A stretch of 64,000 nt of DNA from Pirellulales bacterium (GCA_022841705.1 JALHQZ010000002.1:992001-1056000); one strand, 5' to 3'; shown: positions 50,585 through 59,287, numbered from the stretch's first letter. Notes: generated from the letters alone by a model not told the origin. Program-made: numbers and translations.

Positions 50585-52105
50585 ATGATAACTAAACACA
50601 AGATGGCAGGATTCGCCGTTGCGATTGCTTGCGCTCTGATCATCAGCACCGCGCAGGCACAAACTCCGCCAAAGATGAAAATGACGACTGAAGTCCCGGC
50701 AGGGATCGCAATGCCGGACAAGGTGGAAACCCGTTTGGGCACTCTAAAGTTCTTCGACGGTTTTCCTGACGATGCCTCCGTTGAAAAGCTTTACGACAAT
50801 CTTGACTTCCAGCGCGCCGTGCAGGCCTACCTGCTCGGGCTGGCGCCGGTGAGCCAGTATGCGAACCGCAAGGGAATCCTCGAGGTGGGGCCGGCTAATA
50901 CAACTGTGCCGATCTTCGAGACCATGATGAACGCCCGCTCACTCTTCCTCACCCCCAACAACAACACGCCATACACCTGGTTCTGGCTGGACCTCCGCGA
51001 TGGTCCGCTGGTCGTTGAGGTGCCGCCAAAGGTGCTCGGTCTGCTCGACGATATGTGGTACCACTTTGTCACCGATATCGGCATGGTCGGGCCGGACAAG
51101 GGTGAGGGCGGCAAGTACTTGATCCTTCCTCCGGGTTACAGTGGTGAAGTTCCTCCGGGGTACTTCGTGGTCCGGTCTGAGACGTACAGCAACTGGATAG
51201 CCTGGCGAACCTTCCTCGAGAACGGCGATCCGAAGCCGGGCGTGGATCTGGTTAAACAGTTCACGAAGATTTACCCTTTATCCCAAGCGGCCAATCCACC
51301 AAAATTGAATTTCGTCAACGTCTCCGGACGGGATTTCAATACGGTCGGCCCAGCTGATTATCCGTTCTGGGAATATCTCAACGAGGTGGTTCAGGAGGAG
51401 CCGACGGAGTCAGTCGACCCCACCACGCTTGGCCTCTGGGCATCCCTCGGCATCCAGAAGGGAAAGCCCTTCAATCCTGATGCGCGGATGAAGAAGATAC
51501 TCACCGAGGCGGCGTTGGTAGGCGATGCAACAGCACGCGCCTTGATGTACCGCTGGCGCTCGCCCGAGGGTTACTATTATCCGGATACGAAGAGCGCATG
51601 GCGTACAGGATTTGTTGGTGGCTACAAGTTCGAGGAGAACGGCGCGCGCCATCTGGATGGTTATGCAGGGTTCTTCTTCTATGCAACCGGCGTAACACCC
51701 GCCATGGACTCCAAGATGGTAGGCCAAGGGTCGCAATATATGGCCGCCTTCGTCGACTCCGAAGGCAATCCACTCGACGGCGGCAGGAACTACAAGCTCC
51801 ACCTGCCGCCCAAGATCCCGGTTGCCAATTTTTGGTCAGTAATTCTCTACGACAACCAGACCCGCTCAATGCTCCAGACCGACCAGCAGTGGCCGGCGGT
51901 TAGCAGCCAGACCAAAGGACTGCAAGTCAATTCGGACAGCTCGGTCGATGTTTTCTTCGGACCGAAGCCTCCGGAGGGCAAGGAAAGCAACTGGGTGCAA
52001 ACCGTCCCCGGCAAGGGTTGGAATACGCTTCTGCGGCTCTATGGCCCGCTGCAACCTTGGTTCGACAAGACGTGGCGGCCGGGCGAGATCGAGTTGATCG
52101 AGTAG
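50585..52105 (+). CDS. DUF1254/DUF1214 exported protein, cassette gene 3
   Basis: From ATG 50585 (AAAGGAG 7 bases before it) the 506-residue product has a signal peptide (MAGFAVAIACALIISTAQAQ), an N-terminal DUF1254 domain (QRAVQAYLLGLAPVSQYANR, TPNNNTPYTWFWLDLRDGPL, residues about 75-230) and a C-terminal DUF1214 domain (FWSVILYDNQTRSMLQTDQQ, PGKGWNTLLRLYGPLQPWFD). Such proteins are common in bacteria; their substrate is unknown. It is complete. It is followed by the clearest attC-like site of the cluster, 16 bases after the stop. Confidence 0.87.
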   Translation: MITKHKMAGFAVAIACALIISTAQAQTPPKMKMTTEVPAGIAMPDKVETRLGTLKFFDGFPDDASVEKLYDNLDFQRAVQAYLLGLAPVSQYANRKGILEVGPANTTVPIFETMMNARSLFLTPNNNTPYTWFWLDLRDGPLVVEVPPKVLGLLDDMWYHFVTDIGMVGPDKGEGGKYLILPPGYSGEVPPGYFVVRSETYSNWIAWRTFLENGDPKPGVDLVKQFTKIYPLSQAANPPKLNFVNVSGRDFNTVGPADYPFWEYLNEVVQEEPTESVDPTTLGLWASLGIQKGKPFNPDARMKKILTEAALVGDATARALMYRWRSPEGYYYPDTKSAWRTGFVGGYKFEENGARHLDGYAGFFFYATGVTPAMDSKMVGQGSQYMAAFVDSEGNPLDGGRNYKLHLPPKIPVANFWSVILYDNQTRSMLQTDQQWPAVSSQTKGLQVNSDSSVDVFFGPKPPEGKESNWVQTVPGKGWNTLLRLYGPLQPWFDKTWRPGEIELIE

Positions 52106-52120
52106 CTTAGCAATGCTGCC

Positions 52121-52181
52121 AGCTAACAACCGGTTGCAGCGGACGGCGCTAACGCGCCGCCGCTGAACCGGGAGGTTAGGC
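52121..52181 (+). repeat. attC-like recombination site 3 (textbook structure)
   Basis: The 61-bp site begins AGCTAAC (R''-like) and ends GTTAGGC, a perfect GTTRRRY. CCGGTTGCAGCGGACGGCG on the left pairs with CGCCGCCGCTGAACCGG on the right along its whole length apart from an extrahelical G and A in the left arm. GTTGCAGCGGAC is a classical integron L'' sequence. It lies 16 bases after the cassette gene's stop. Confidence 0.85.
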
Positions 52182-52503
52182 TGAATACCGAGTTGCCAAA
52201 TCCATAAGCGCACAATCGCAATCACCACCGTCCGCTGACCCCGCATTACGGTTTAGCGTGGCAATTTCAATTTTTGGCGGTGGTTCTGGCTCGCTACCAT
52301 CCCTATCTCTCTCGTCTGGATATGGTTCGATTTCTCCGTCCCCGCCCCACATCACTGGTCGAGGCGGCCAGAATCGTGGCACGGGACCGAAGTCCCGTGA
52401 TAATCGCCAGCAACGCTCGCACGGGACTTCGGTCCCGTGCTACATAAACTCGCTAGCACTGCCAGCTATTTGTCTCTTCAGAAGCATCTGCTACGGTCCG
52501 CGG
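52182..52503. other. region after the cassette cluster, with a double palindrome
   Basis: The first 190 bases hold no convincing gene; a minus-strand frame at 52176-52382 (WPPRPVMWGGDGEIEPYPDE) is possible but has no ribosome-binding site and may be a cassette remnant. GCACGGGACCGAAGTCCCGT at 52379 and GCACGGGACTTCGGTCCCGT at 52419 are each palindromic and are mirror copies of each other. Confidence 0.45.
52379..52440. repeat. paired CACGGGACCGAAGTCCCGTG palindromes
   Basis: Two 20-bp near-perfect palindromes (52380-52399 and 52420-52439) are inverted copies of each other with 20 bases in between, so they can fold as two small hairpins or one long one. They precede the lipoprotein gene. Confidence 0.65.
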
Positions 52504-53343
52504 ATGAACAGCGGACGAACCATTCTCTGCTTGCTGCTCCTCGGTCTCTTCACCGGCTGTGGCGCCACGCGGTTGCCGAACTCGGTGCGCACCGGCACGG
52601 AGCAACTGCTGATCTCCGACGCGATCGATCACGCCGTCGAGCAGATTGACTTTCGGCTGCTGGCCGATCAAACGGTGTTCCTCGAAGAGCGGTACGTTAC
52701 CGAGCCGATGGACCGGGCGTATCCGTACCTCATCAGCAGTCTCAAGCAGCGGATGATGGCGTGCGGGTGCATCCTGAAGAATACGCGGGAGGAGGCGGAG
52801 TTTGTGGTCGAACCGCGCAGCGGGGGCATCGGCACCGATCACCACGACCTGCTCTTCGGCATCCCCGCCGTGCAGGTGCCGCAGGTCGGGGCGCTCACCG
52901 GCGTGCCCGCGGCGATTCCGGAAATCGCGATCGCCAAACGGCAGAACCAACGGGCCACCGCGAAGATCGGCGTGTTTGCGTACCATCGCGAAACGGGCAA
53001 ACCGGTGTGGCAGTCGGGCCTAGCAAAGGACGACAGCGCCTCGACCGGTGTGTGGGTGATGGGCGCCGGGCCGTTCCAAAAAGGCGCCATTCACGAAGGG
53101 ACCAATTTCGCCGGCGGCAGCCTCGCCAGCGCGCTCGAGCTGCCCGCGGAACTCCCCGGCAAGAAACGCAAACCACCCGCGGCGATTTCGCAACCCGCAA
53201 TCTTCAATGCGCCGGTTGATTTGGTCGCGAAGAAAACGGAGCCCCCGAAGACGCTAACCGTTGATGCGAACGCCCAACCGTTGCCGACACCGGATAGCGA
53301 TGGAGCGGTGCAACCGGCGGGGTTTGAGTCGAAAGCGCCGTAG
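52504..53343 (+). CDS. lipoprotein of unknown function
   Basis: From ATG 52504 the 279-residue product has a lipoprotein signal peptide with the lipobox LFTGCGAT (Cys at residue 19). The mature part (residues 30-200) is well structured (GTEQLLISDAIDHAVEQIDF, RYVTEPMDRAYPYLISSLKQ, AKIGVFAYHRETGKPVWQSG), while the last 70 residues are a Pro/Ala/Lys-rich tail. It resembles conserved planctomycete lipoproteins of the DUF6655 type, but I am not sure of that family name. Confidence 0.8.
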   Translation: MNSGRTILCLLLLGLFTGCGATRLPNSVRTGTEQLLISDAIDHAVEQIDFRLLADQTVFLEERYVTEPMDRAYPYLISSLKQRMMACGCILKNTREEAEFVVEPRSGGIGTDHHDLLFGIPAVQVPQVGALTGVPAAIPEIAIAKRQNQRATAKIGVFAYHRETGKPVWQSGLAKDDSASTGVWVMGAGPFQKGAIHEGTNFAGGSLASALELPAELPGKKRKPPAAISQPAIFNAPVDLVAKKTEPPKTLTVDANAQPLPTPDSDGAVQPAGFESKAP

Positions 53344-53409
53344 CAATCGACGCTGGTTTGAAGCGCGCTCCGCTATCGCGTCGCGGCTAAACGGGCATCA
53401 CTTGAGGAG

Positions 53410-54600
53410 TTACACCGACGGTTGAACTTCATCGAACTCCAGCGGGTGATCACTCTCGGGGTCGCCGATGCGGATGCTTTTGCGGCCGGCGATGAGGTCT
53501 TCGATCAGGTGGCCGATGAGTTCGGCGCGCCAGCCGGAAGCGAGGATCGGCGGGTCTTCGCTTTCGAGTTCGTAGCCGAGGCGGAAGGCGATGAGGTCGC
53601 GCACGTCGCTCGCCGTGCCGGCGAGGCTGGCGGCCACATTCGCTTTGTGGCAAATGCTGGTGATAGCTGGCGTGAGGAATTGGCCGAGCAGCGAAACTTG
53701 CGCCGGCGCCATCGTGCGGCCTTGGCCGCGAATATCGTCGAGCGGGGCTTCGAGGCCACACTTCACGCACGCGGCGATGTCGTGCAGCGAGTTCTTGAGC
53801 TGGCCGTACATCATTCCGCGGACAGCGCGGATTTTGTCGGGGCTATCCATCTTGCGCTTGGCGAGCTCAACGAGCAGATCGTCTCGCAAGATCCGGCGTG
53901 GCGGAAGGTCACGCCGCTCCGCTTCTTCTTGGCGCCATTTCCAAAGTTCACGCACGATGGCCAGCGACCGGGTCGGCAGATTCCCAATGCCGGAGACGCG
54001 CCGCCAACGCGGTTGGGTGCGGGCAATGAGCAAATCGTCGTAGTACTTTTGATGCTCTTCAGCCAGCCACTCCAGGCGACCGAGCTTGGTGAGCGCCTTC
54101 AGCATCGCATCGTGCAGGGCGAACAGGTACCGCACATCTTCCAGCGCGTAGTCGATTTGGTCCTTGGTCAGCGGCCGCTTGCGCCAGTCGGTCCGCTGTT
54201 CACCCTTATTCGCCTTTTTGCCGGTGAAGCGCGTGACCACGTTGCCGTAAGCGGCGGGGTAATCGGGCCCGCACAGGCCGGCCGCGATTTGGGTGTCAAA
54301 GATATTCGCCGGCGGCCGGCCGATCGCGGTGAGCGAAAAGCTGACCTCTTCACGCATCGCATGGACCAGCGTCACATGCGAACCATCGGCCAACACTTCC
54401 CAGAACTCTTTGAGATCGCCCACCTTCTGCGGATCGATCACTGCCAGCACGCCCTCGGCCACCACCTGCACGAGGCACAGTTCGGGGCGAAACGTGTCTT
54501 CGGAAACAAACTCGGTATCAAACCCAATTCGCGCCTGACCGCGCAGCCGACCACAAAGGTCAGCCAATTGGGACGGGGTGGTGATCGACTCGTGGCTCAA
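53410..54600 (-). CDS. rnd: ribonuclease D
   Basis: RNase D is a 3'-5' exoribonuclease of the DEDD family that trims tRNA precursors. The 396-residue protein has the exonuclease domain (residues 10-185) with the acidic motifs IGFDTEFVSEDTF (DxE), the segment HAMREEVSFSL with LFDTQ-like NIFDTQIAAGL, and YALEDVRYLFALHDAM (final Tyr/Asp). An HRDC domain follows at about 215-290 (RSLAIVRELWKWRQEEAERR). The C-terminal extension (300-396) is normal for long RNase D proteins. Confidence 0.92.
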   Translation of the reverse strand: MSHESITTPSQLADLCGRLRGQARIGFDTEFVSEDTFRPELCLVQVVAEGVLAVIDPQKVGDLKEFWEVLADGSHVTLVHAMREEVSFSLTAIGRPPANIFDTQIAAGLCGPDYPAAYGNVVTRFTGKKANKGEQRTDWRKRPLTKDQIDYALEDVRYLFALHDAMLKALTKLGRLEWLAEEHQKYYDDLLIARTQPRWRRVSGIGNLPTRSLAIVRELWKWRQEEAERRDLPPRRILRDDLLVELAKRKMDSPDKIRAVRGMMYGQLKNSLHDIAACVKCGLEAPLDDIRGQGRTMAPAQVSLLGQFLTPAITSICHKANVAASLAGTASDVRDLIAFRLGYELESEDPPILASGWRAELIGHLIEDLIAGRKSIRIGDPESDHPLEFDEVQPSV

Positions 54601-54689
54601 ACGCGGGCTCCTGGATGGCGTAAGCCTCTAGTGTAATCGCCCGGGGAGAAAATCGCCAAGGACAGCGGAGGCGGGAGTGCTTCCGACAT

Positions 54690-54749
54690 TGGTCATTTCG
54701 GCTTGGTCATTGGTCATTCGAATGCCCCATGACCAAGCCGAAATGACCA
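54690..54749. repeat. perfect 21-bp inverted repeat TGGTCATTTCGGCTTGGTCA
   Basis: TGGTCATTTCGGCTTGGTCA plus T at 54690-54710 is exactly mirrored by 54729-54749 around an 18-base centre. It lies between the two minus-strand genes rnd and HIT. No T-run follows in either direction. Confidence 0.75.
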
Positions 54750-54769
54750 GTTCTGAAGCGAGTGCGACT

Positions 54770-55105
54770 CTAACCGGGGGGCCAGCCGAGTTGGCGGCCG
54801 CCGAGGATGTGGAAATGCAAGTGATCGACCGATTGGCCGCCATCAGGGCCGATGTTGGTGACCACGCGATAGCCGGGCTCGAGGCCGAGTTCAGCAGCCA
54901 GCTTTTGAATCGCCAGCATCATTCGGCCCACAAGCGGGCCATCTTCTGGCGCGAGGTCGGCGATCGACTTGATCTCCTTCTTCGGGATCACCAGCACATG
55001 GACCGGCGCCTGTGGGCTGATGTCGCGGAATGCGAGGCAGTCTTCGTCTTCGTACACGATGTCCGCGGGAATTTCCTTGCGGATGATTTTCGTGAAGATG
55101 GTCAT
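54770..55105 (-). CDS. HIT-family (Hint-type) nucleotide-binding protein
   Basis: HIT proteins of the Hint branch hydrolyse purine nucleoside phosphoramidates. The 111-residue protein has the typical [20 protein letters not shown] start, then [12 protein letters not shown], and the histidine-triad [16 protein letters not shown] near the end. Length and motifs match. It lies 251 bases after 55297-55593 (not coupled) and 169 before rnd. Confidence 0.93.
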   Translation of the reverse strand: MTIFTKIIRKEIPADIVYEDEDCLAFRDISPQAPVHVLVIPKKEIKSIADLAPEDGPLVGRMMLAIQKLAAELGLEPGYRVVTNIGPDGGQSVDHLHFHILGGRQLGWPPG

Positions 55106-55142
55106 GGGGATGGGGCTAGGGATCAGGGGTTAGGGGCTAGGG
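55105..55142. repeat. GGGGCTAGGGATCAGGGG intergenic repeat
   Basis: ggggctagggatcaggggtt then aggggctaggg directly before the HIT gene is another copy of the low-complexity family at 11391-11430 and 58622-58746. Confidence 0.55.
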
Positions 55143-55296
55143 CCAACAGAACTTGGCCGCGGGCACGCGGTGCGTGCGATTATCTAGCGCCTAACGCTTC
55201 GATCCAAGCGCCGGCTGTAGCACCAACACGGCAGTCTATTCTTTGAGAACACGGCCCGCCGGCGAACACTGCCCTCTGCCTACTGCCTGCTGCCCA

Positions 55297-55593
55297 CTAA
55301 CTCGCCGCCGTCCGGCGGCGACGGCGGCCGGCGGCGGGGGCGCCCCATTCTTTGGTGAGGGTTTCGAACACCTCGGGGCTTTCGTAGCGGACAACGTCCT
55401 TGCCGTCGGCCATCGGGCCAATCAGGCCGCGGAACACCGGCATCCCGCGCAGGGTGAGATCGGTGCTGCAGTCGTCGATGCCGATCTGCGTGTGCATCCG
55501 GAGCAGGGTGTCTTGGTGAGGATAATCCTTGCTGCGGATTTCTCCATTGGCGCCGCGGGTGACAATTCGGATGGTGCGCAGTTTTTCGGCCAC
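55297..55593 (-). CDS. small conserved-looking protein of unknown function
   Basis: The 98-residue ORF starts at GTG 55593 behind GGGAGAG. The first 80 residues look like a real globular protein (RTIRIVTRGANGEIRSKDYP, HTQIGIDDCSTDLTLRGMPV, YESPEVFETLTKEWGAPA); the last residues are Arg/Ala-rich (RRRRRT). I do not recognise its family. It sits alone between a terminator and the HIT gene. Confidence 0.65.
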   Translation of the reverse strand: MAEKLRTIRIVTRGANGEIRSKDYPHQDTLLRMHTQIGIDDCSTDLTLRGMPVFRGLIGPMADGKDVVRYESPEVFETLTKEWGAPAAGRRRRRTAAS

Positions 55594-55821
55594 GATGTTA
55601 ACTCTCCCGACCCAAGGATGAAGTGTGAAGCCACGACGGACATCCTTGTCTCGGGGCGCGTACGGCGGAACCTTCTCCGCCAGAAGCTAGCATCGGCTAG
55701 CCTCTGAGCCACACCGCAATTCTTCACGAGCCGGTTGCACAACGCATTCAGCCGAAACCGGCGGAATAAATCTTTCCTTGCGCGAGGCGTTAAACTCTGT
55801 GCTTTGTAGTGATCGCGCCAA

Positions 55822-55866
55822 CAAAAAAACCGGGCCGCGATTCATCAAGCTGAATCACGGCCCGGT
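55822..55866 (-). terminator. factor-independent terminator of the CheY-like gene
   Basis: On the minus strand ACCGGGCCGTGATTCA pairs with TGAATCGCGGCCCGGT around 6 bases and is followed by TTTTTTTG. It lies 48 bases after the stop codon of the receiver gene. Confidence 0.9.
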
Positions 55867-55913
55867 TGGAATGGTTCGTTAGCCGGCCACGCTCGGTGGC
55901 CGTGTTGTTTAAA

Positions 55914-56276
55914 TTAGCAACCGTGCTTCTCAAGCTTCTCCCGCAGCATCTCCGCGGTGAAGGGCTTCACCAAGTAGTCCGAAACGCCCGCCTGAATCGC
56001 TTCCAGCACGCGCGACTTTTCGGCTTCCGTGGTGACCATGATGATGGTGACCTTGGGGTCTTGCTTGCGGATTTCCTGGATCACTTCCAGGCCGTTTTTA
56101 CGGGGCATGTTCCAGTCGGTCAGTACCAGGTCGAAATTGCCGGGCTTGAACATGTTGATCGCTTCTTCACCGTCGGCCGCTTCGGTGGCCGTCGGAACCC
56201 CCACAGCGGCGAGGCTGCGAAGAATGATCTTCCGCATGGTGCTGGAATCGTCGGCGACAAGAACTCGGGCGCTCAT
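55914..56276 (-). CDS. single-domain response regulator (CheY-like)
   Basis: The 120-residue protein is one receiver domain: VLVADDSSTMRKIILRSLAA with the acidic pair, FDLVLTDWNMPRKNGLEVIQ with the phospho-acceptor Asp, IIMVTTEAEKS with the conserved Thr pair, and DYLVKPFTAEML with the conserved Lys. CheY-like alone-standing receivers signal to the flagellar motor or to other systems; with flagellar genes 50 kb away that role is only possible. I chose ATG 56276; an upstream TTG (56294) would add six residues. Confidence 0.92.
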   Translation of the reverse strand: MSARVLVADDSSTMRKIILRSLAAVGVPTATEAADGEEAINMFKPGNFDLVLTDWNMPRKNGLEVIQEIRKQDPKVTIIMVTTEAEKSRVLEAIQAGVSDYLVKPFTAEMLREKLEKHGC

Positions 56277-56484
56277 CTCGTTGGTGCTCCGCAACTATCA
56301 GGGACTTCAATCGTCGCCGGGTGAGGACGCGGCCAAATTGCATTTTTCGTCCGCTCACCACCTCAGGCGCGGGTGAACACAGAAAGGTAGGTTACGGCCG
56401 GGGAGGGTCAAGTTCCTGACAGTTCGGAGCATCCACCTGGGGGTGGTACAACCGGTAGAATCGGCGCGGATGTGATTACCGCCC

Positions 56485-56787
56485 CTATTTCAGCAACTTC
56501 TCGAGCTGCTGGCGAATATCGCCTTCGATCTTGCCCTTGAACATCGCCGCGGCAAACGGCAGATCGCCGCGGACGGTCACCTTTTGGTCGGCCGCCTCCA
56601 ACACCCCGGCGATTTTGAAGCCGAAGGTGCTGAACGAAAAGTTCATCGTGTTCCCCTGCCATTCGTGCGTAAGCCCGCTGAGCTGGTTCTGGTAATGCTC
56701 TTGCAGCTTGGAGAGGAGACTAACCAGCTTCTCGCGTGAATCTTCCGCCGACATCGGGTGCGGCACGGTGACTTCGAATTTGGGCAT
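56485..56787 (-). CDS. PHA-granule-type (PHA_gran_rgn) family protein
   Basis: The 100-residue product from ATG 56787 starts PKFEVTVPHPMSAEDSREKL, followed by HYQNQLSGLTHEWQGNTMNF and FKIAGVLEAADQKVTVRGDL. This matches the small family annotated as polyhydroxyalkanoic-acid-granule system protein. Its role in polymer granules is unproven for most members. No phaC gene is near. Confidence 0.72.
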   Translation of the reverse strand: MPKFEVTVPHPMSAEDSREKLVSLLSKLQEHYQNQLSGLTHEWQGNTMNFSFSTFGFKIAGVLEAADQKVTVRGDLPFAAAMFKGKIEGDIRQQLEKLLK

Positions 56788-56885
56788 GTTGCGATGCTCG
56801 AATTGGGGTGCGATGTTGATGCCCTTATCATCGCACGCCGAGCGCGCAGCGGCGAGCCCCGTGTGAATTGGGTGATCACCGACCC

Positions 56886-57098
56886 TCACGCCTGCTGCTC
56901 GCGCCGCCAGTCTTCGTAGTCCTGGCGGTCTTCCTCATGCCACAGCGGCAACCCGAGTTCAGCCCGCGCGGCGAGAATATCGATTTTCTCCGGAGAGCCG
57001 GGAATTGCGGCGGTGGAAGAAAAGATGCCGCCCTTCTCGATAGCCGGCTCAAAATTCCAGTTGCCTTCCCGAATCGCGTCAAGCACATTCTGTTGCAT
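56886..57098 (-). CDS. small protein of unknown function upstream of the PHA-type gene
   Basis: The 70-residue ORF starts at ATG 57098 behind GGGGGGAGA. It begins MQQNVLDAIREGNWNFEPAI and is acidic toward the end (LPLWHEEDRQDYEDWRREQQ). It precedes the PHA_gran_rgn-type gene by 98 bases. I have no named family, but the good start region and composition support a real gene. Confidence 0.68.
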   Translation of the reverse strand: MQQNVLDAIREGNWNFEPAIEKGGIFSSTAAIPGSPEKIDILAARAELGLPLWHEEDRQDYEDWRREQQA

Positions 57099-57257
57099 GA
57101 GAAGTCTCCCCCCAAAGATTCAACTCGGCGCAAGCGCCAGCGCTTAGCGCAGTGGATGTGGAACCAGCACGAATGGTGGCCGGAGAGAAGACTTCTTGTC
57201 GCGCTCGTTCGCTTCCTGCCCCAACCCACTTGCGAACGGCCCAACGGCTTGGCACCA

Positions 57258-57285
57258 AGTATGAAGATTCTGGGGAGAATGTCAA
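57258..57285 (-). promoter_or_regulatory. possible promoter at the hisS 3' end
   Basis: On the minus strand TTGACA (57285-57280) and CATACT (57263-57258) are 16 bp apart, at the end of hisS and 160 bases before the small gene at 57098. The -35 is perfect and the -10 weak. Confidence 0.35.
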
Positions 57286-58619
57286 GTTTTTTTGACGAGT
57301 TCCCGCAATGCCGCAACCAGACTTGCCGCGTCAGCTTCGAGGGTGAGCGTTTGGCTGCCGCCATCGGACAGGTTTTTCAGTTGACACTGGCCAGCAGCGA
57401 ACTCGTCGGCGCCGATGATTACCGCGGCGCGGAATCCTCGTTTGTCGGCGTATTTGAGTTGGGCGCCGAGCTTCCTCGGCTCGGGATAAAACTCCACGCC
57501 GAACCCCGCGGCGCGAAGTTGGCTCGCCACGCGAAGATAGTCGCTCAGCTTATCAGCGGCGAAGTACGGCAGGAAAACTTCGGCCGGCGTGCTCACCGCG
57601 GGGATACGGCCGAGTTCTTCAAGCGCGGAGAGAAGCCGATCAAGCCCGAGCGACGCGCCGATGCCGGGGAGTTCCTGAGTGGTGTAAAGGCTCGCCAAAT
57701 TGTCGTACCGCCCTCCACTGGCGATGCTGCCGATACCGGGGAGTTCGCCAAGCGTGGTTTCCAGCACGAGGCCGGTGTAGTAATCGAGGCCCCGCGCGAT
57801 CGAAACATCAAGCTGCACACGACCTGCCATGCCGGGTGTTTGCTCGACGGCGCGAATCACTTCGGCCAAGCGCGCAACACCGGCCGCGCCACGCTCGCTG
57901 CCTGCGGTGATTGTGGCGAGTTGCGTGAGCATCGCGGCGCTATCGCCCGTTACATCCACCAGCGCAAGCACTTGCTCGGACTGCGCGGTTGTGGCGCCGG
58001 CGGTCCGCTGGATTTCGGCGAGGGTCGCCTCGCGGCCGATTTTGGCGAGCTTGTCGAGCGAACGCAGCACCGCTGTGCTTTGCTCGGCAAGGCCGGCTTT
58101 TTCAAGCAACCCATTAAGCACGCCGCGGTGGTTGATGCGAATAGTGAACTGTTCGAGGCCGATTTGCCGCAACAGTTCGCCCACCACGAGGACCGTTTCA
58201 ATGTCCGACGCGACGCCGGTTGTACCGATGGTGTCGAAATCGCACTGCATGAACTCGCGGTAGCGGCCGCGCTGGGTGTTCTCGCCCCGCCACACCGTGG
58301 CTAGGTGATACCGCTTGAACGGCAATCCAAGCTCGGCCGAGTGCTGGGCGACGAACCGCGCGAGCGGCACAGTCAGGTCAAACCGCAAGCCGACATCGCG
58401 GCCGCCGTGGTCTTGGAAGCGGTAAAGTTGCTTATCGGTCTCGTCGCTCCCCTTGCCGGTGAGGATTTCGAGATACTCCAGTGCCGGCGTATCGATCGGC
58501 GCGTAGCCAAACGAGCGGTACACACGGCGGGCGGTTTCCATGATCCGCTCGCGCGGAATCATCGCCTGCGGCAAGTAGTCGCGGAAACCCTTGAGCGTGC
58601 GTGGTTCAATGCGGGACAT
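57282..58619 (-). CDS. hisS: histidyl-tRNA synthetase
   Basis: HisRS charges tRNA-His. The 445-residue class II enzyme has RTLKGFRDYLPQAMIPRERI at the start, motif 2 (YHLATVWRGENTQRGRYREF then MQCDFD), the histidine-binding RGLDYYTGLVLE and motif 3 (GIGASLGLDRLLSALEELGR), and a C-terminal anticodon-binding domain (VFLPYFAADKLSDYLRVASQ). The residues are intact. Length is typical of the longer bacterial branch. Confidence 0.95.
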   Translation of the reverse strand: MSRIEPRTLKGFRDYLPQAMIPRERIMETARRVYRSFGYAPIDTPALEYLEILTGKGSDETDKQLYRFQDHGGRDVGLRFDLTVPLARFVAQHSAELGLPFKRYHLATVWRGENTQRGRYREFMQCDFDTIGTTGVASDIETVLVVGELLRQIGLEQFTIRINHRGVLNGLLEKAGLAEQSTAVLRSLDKLAKIGREATLAEIQRTAGATTAQSEQVLALVDVTGDSAAMLTQLATITAGSERGAAGVARLAEVIRAVEQTPGMAGRVQLDVSIARGLDYYTGLVLETTLGELPGIGSIASGGRYDNLASLYTTQELPGIGASLGLDRLLSALEELGRIPAVSTPAEVFLPYFAADKLSDYLRVASQLRAAGFGVEFYPEPRKLGAQLKYADKRGFRAAVIIGADEFAAGQCQLKNLSDGGSQTLTLEADAASLVAALRELVKKT

Positions 58620-58621
58620 TA

Positions 58622-58746
58622 GTGAGGGGCTAGGGGACAGGGGCTGGGGACTAGGGAGTGTTGTTGAAAGGGCGAAGCGAATTCTGCTAACGGCACGAAA
58701 TCCTGGGCATTCCCTAGCCCCTAGCCCCCGACCCCTAGCCCCTCCT
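58622..58746. repeat. inverted GGGGCTAGGGG repeats upstream of hisS
   Basis: Left part aggggctaggggacaggggc (58623) and right part ccctagcccccgacccctag (58722) mirror each other. It is the two-armed form of the family at 11391-11430 and 55105-55142. Confidence 0.65.
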
Positions 58747-59197
58747 AGACAATCGCCAGCGGGTTCGGCTTCCGACTACGAATCGATTCGCCCTTCGGCT
58801 GCAAGACCGCTTCGGTGTACTCCCAAACTTGGTCGGCGGTTTCGAGGTAAAAATCGTAGCACCAGGAGTCGTCGTACTCGCAGTTGTCGGTGGTGTAATC
58901 GCGGCAGATTTTGGGGCGGGTTTCGTAGATGCCGCAGCGGTTGTCCGGGAGCAAATGCTCACAGGTGGTGTGAACGAGCAGGTACCAATCGTCGTCCTCT
59001 TTGAAGACACTTGCCCGGTCATGCAGCAGATACCAGCGGATGTATTCCAGCTCTTCAAACGTCTCCGGAATGTCGATCGGCAGCGCGAAATACTTGCAGC
59101 ACTTGGCGGTGCAGTATTCGCACAAATTGCCCCCCTTGGGCAGTTTGTCGCGATTGATTTTGGTCAGGCCAAAGGGATTAACGTCGGTGGCGGACAT
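58745..59197 (-). CDS. YkgJ-family cysteine-cluster protein
   Basis: From ATG 59197 the 150-residue product has the family's cysteine cluster: CEYCTAKCCKYFALPIDIPE near residue 25, C in VHTTCEHLLPDNRCGIYETR, and RPKICRDYTTDNCEYDDSWC. YkgJ proteins probably bind zinc or an iron-sulfur cluster and their function is unknown. The N-terminal 29 extra residues of the longer frame have no ribosome-binding site. Confidence 0.83.
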   Translation of the reverse strand: MSATDVNPFGLTKINRDKLPKGGNLCEYCTAKCCKYFALPIDIPETFEELEYIRWYLLHDRASVFKEDDDWYLLVHTTCEHLLPDNRCGIYETRPKICRDYTTDNCEYDDSWCYDFYLETADQVWEYTEAVLQPKGESIRSRKPNPLAIV

Positions 59198-59287
59198 GAT
59201 CGAGAACCTGCTCCTGAAGACAGTGATGCGTGGGGTTAGGTTAGCACGATTGCCACCGCCCGAGTAGGCTGCCAGTTTGCCCAACCG

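Noticed and set aside
53422..54636. 404-codon plus-strand ORF
   Set aside because: It is antisense to ribonuclease D along its whole length.
56868..58304. 478-codon plus-strand ORF
   Set aside because: It is antisense to hisS and the small gene before it.
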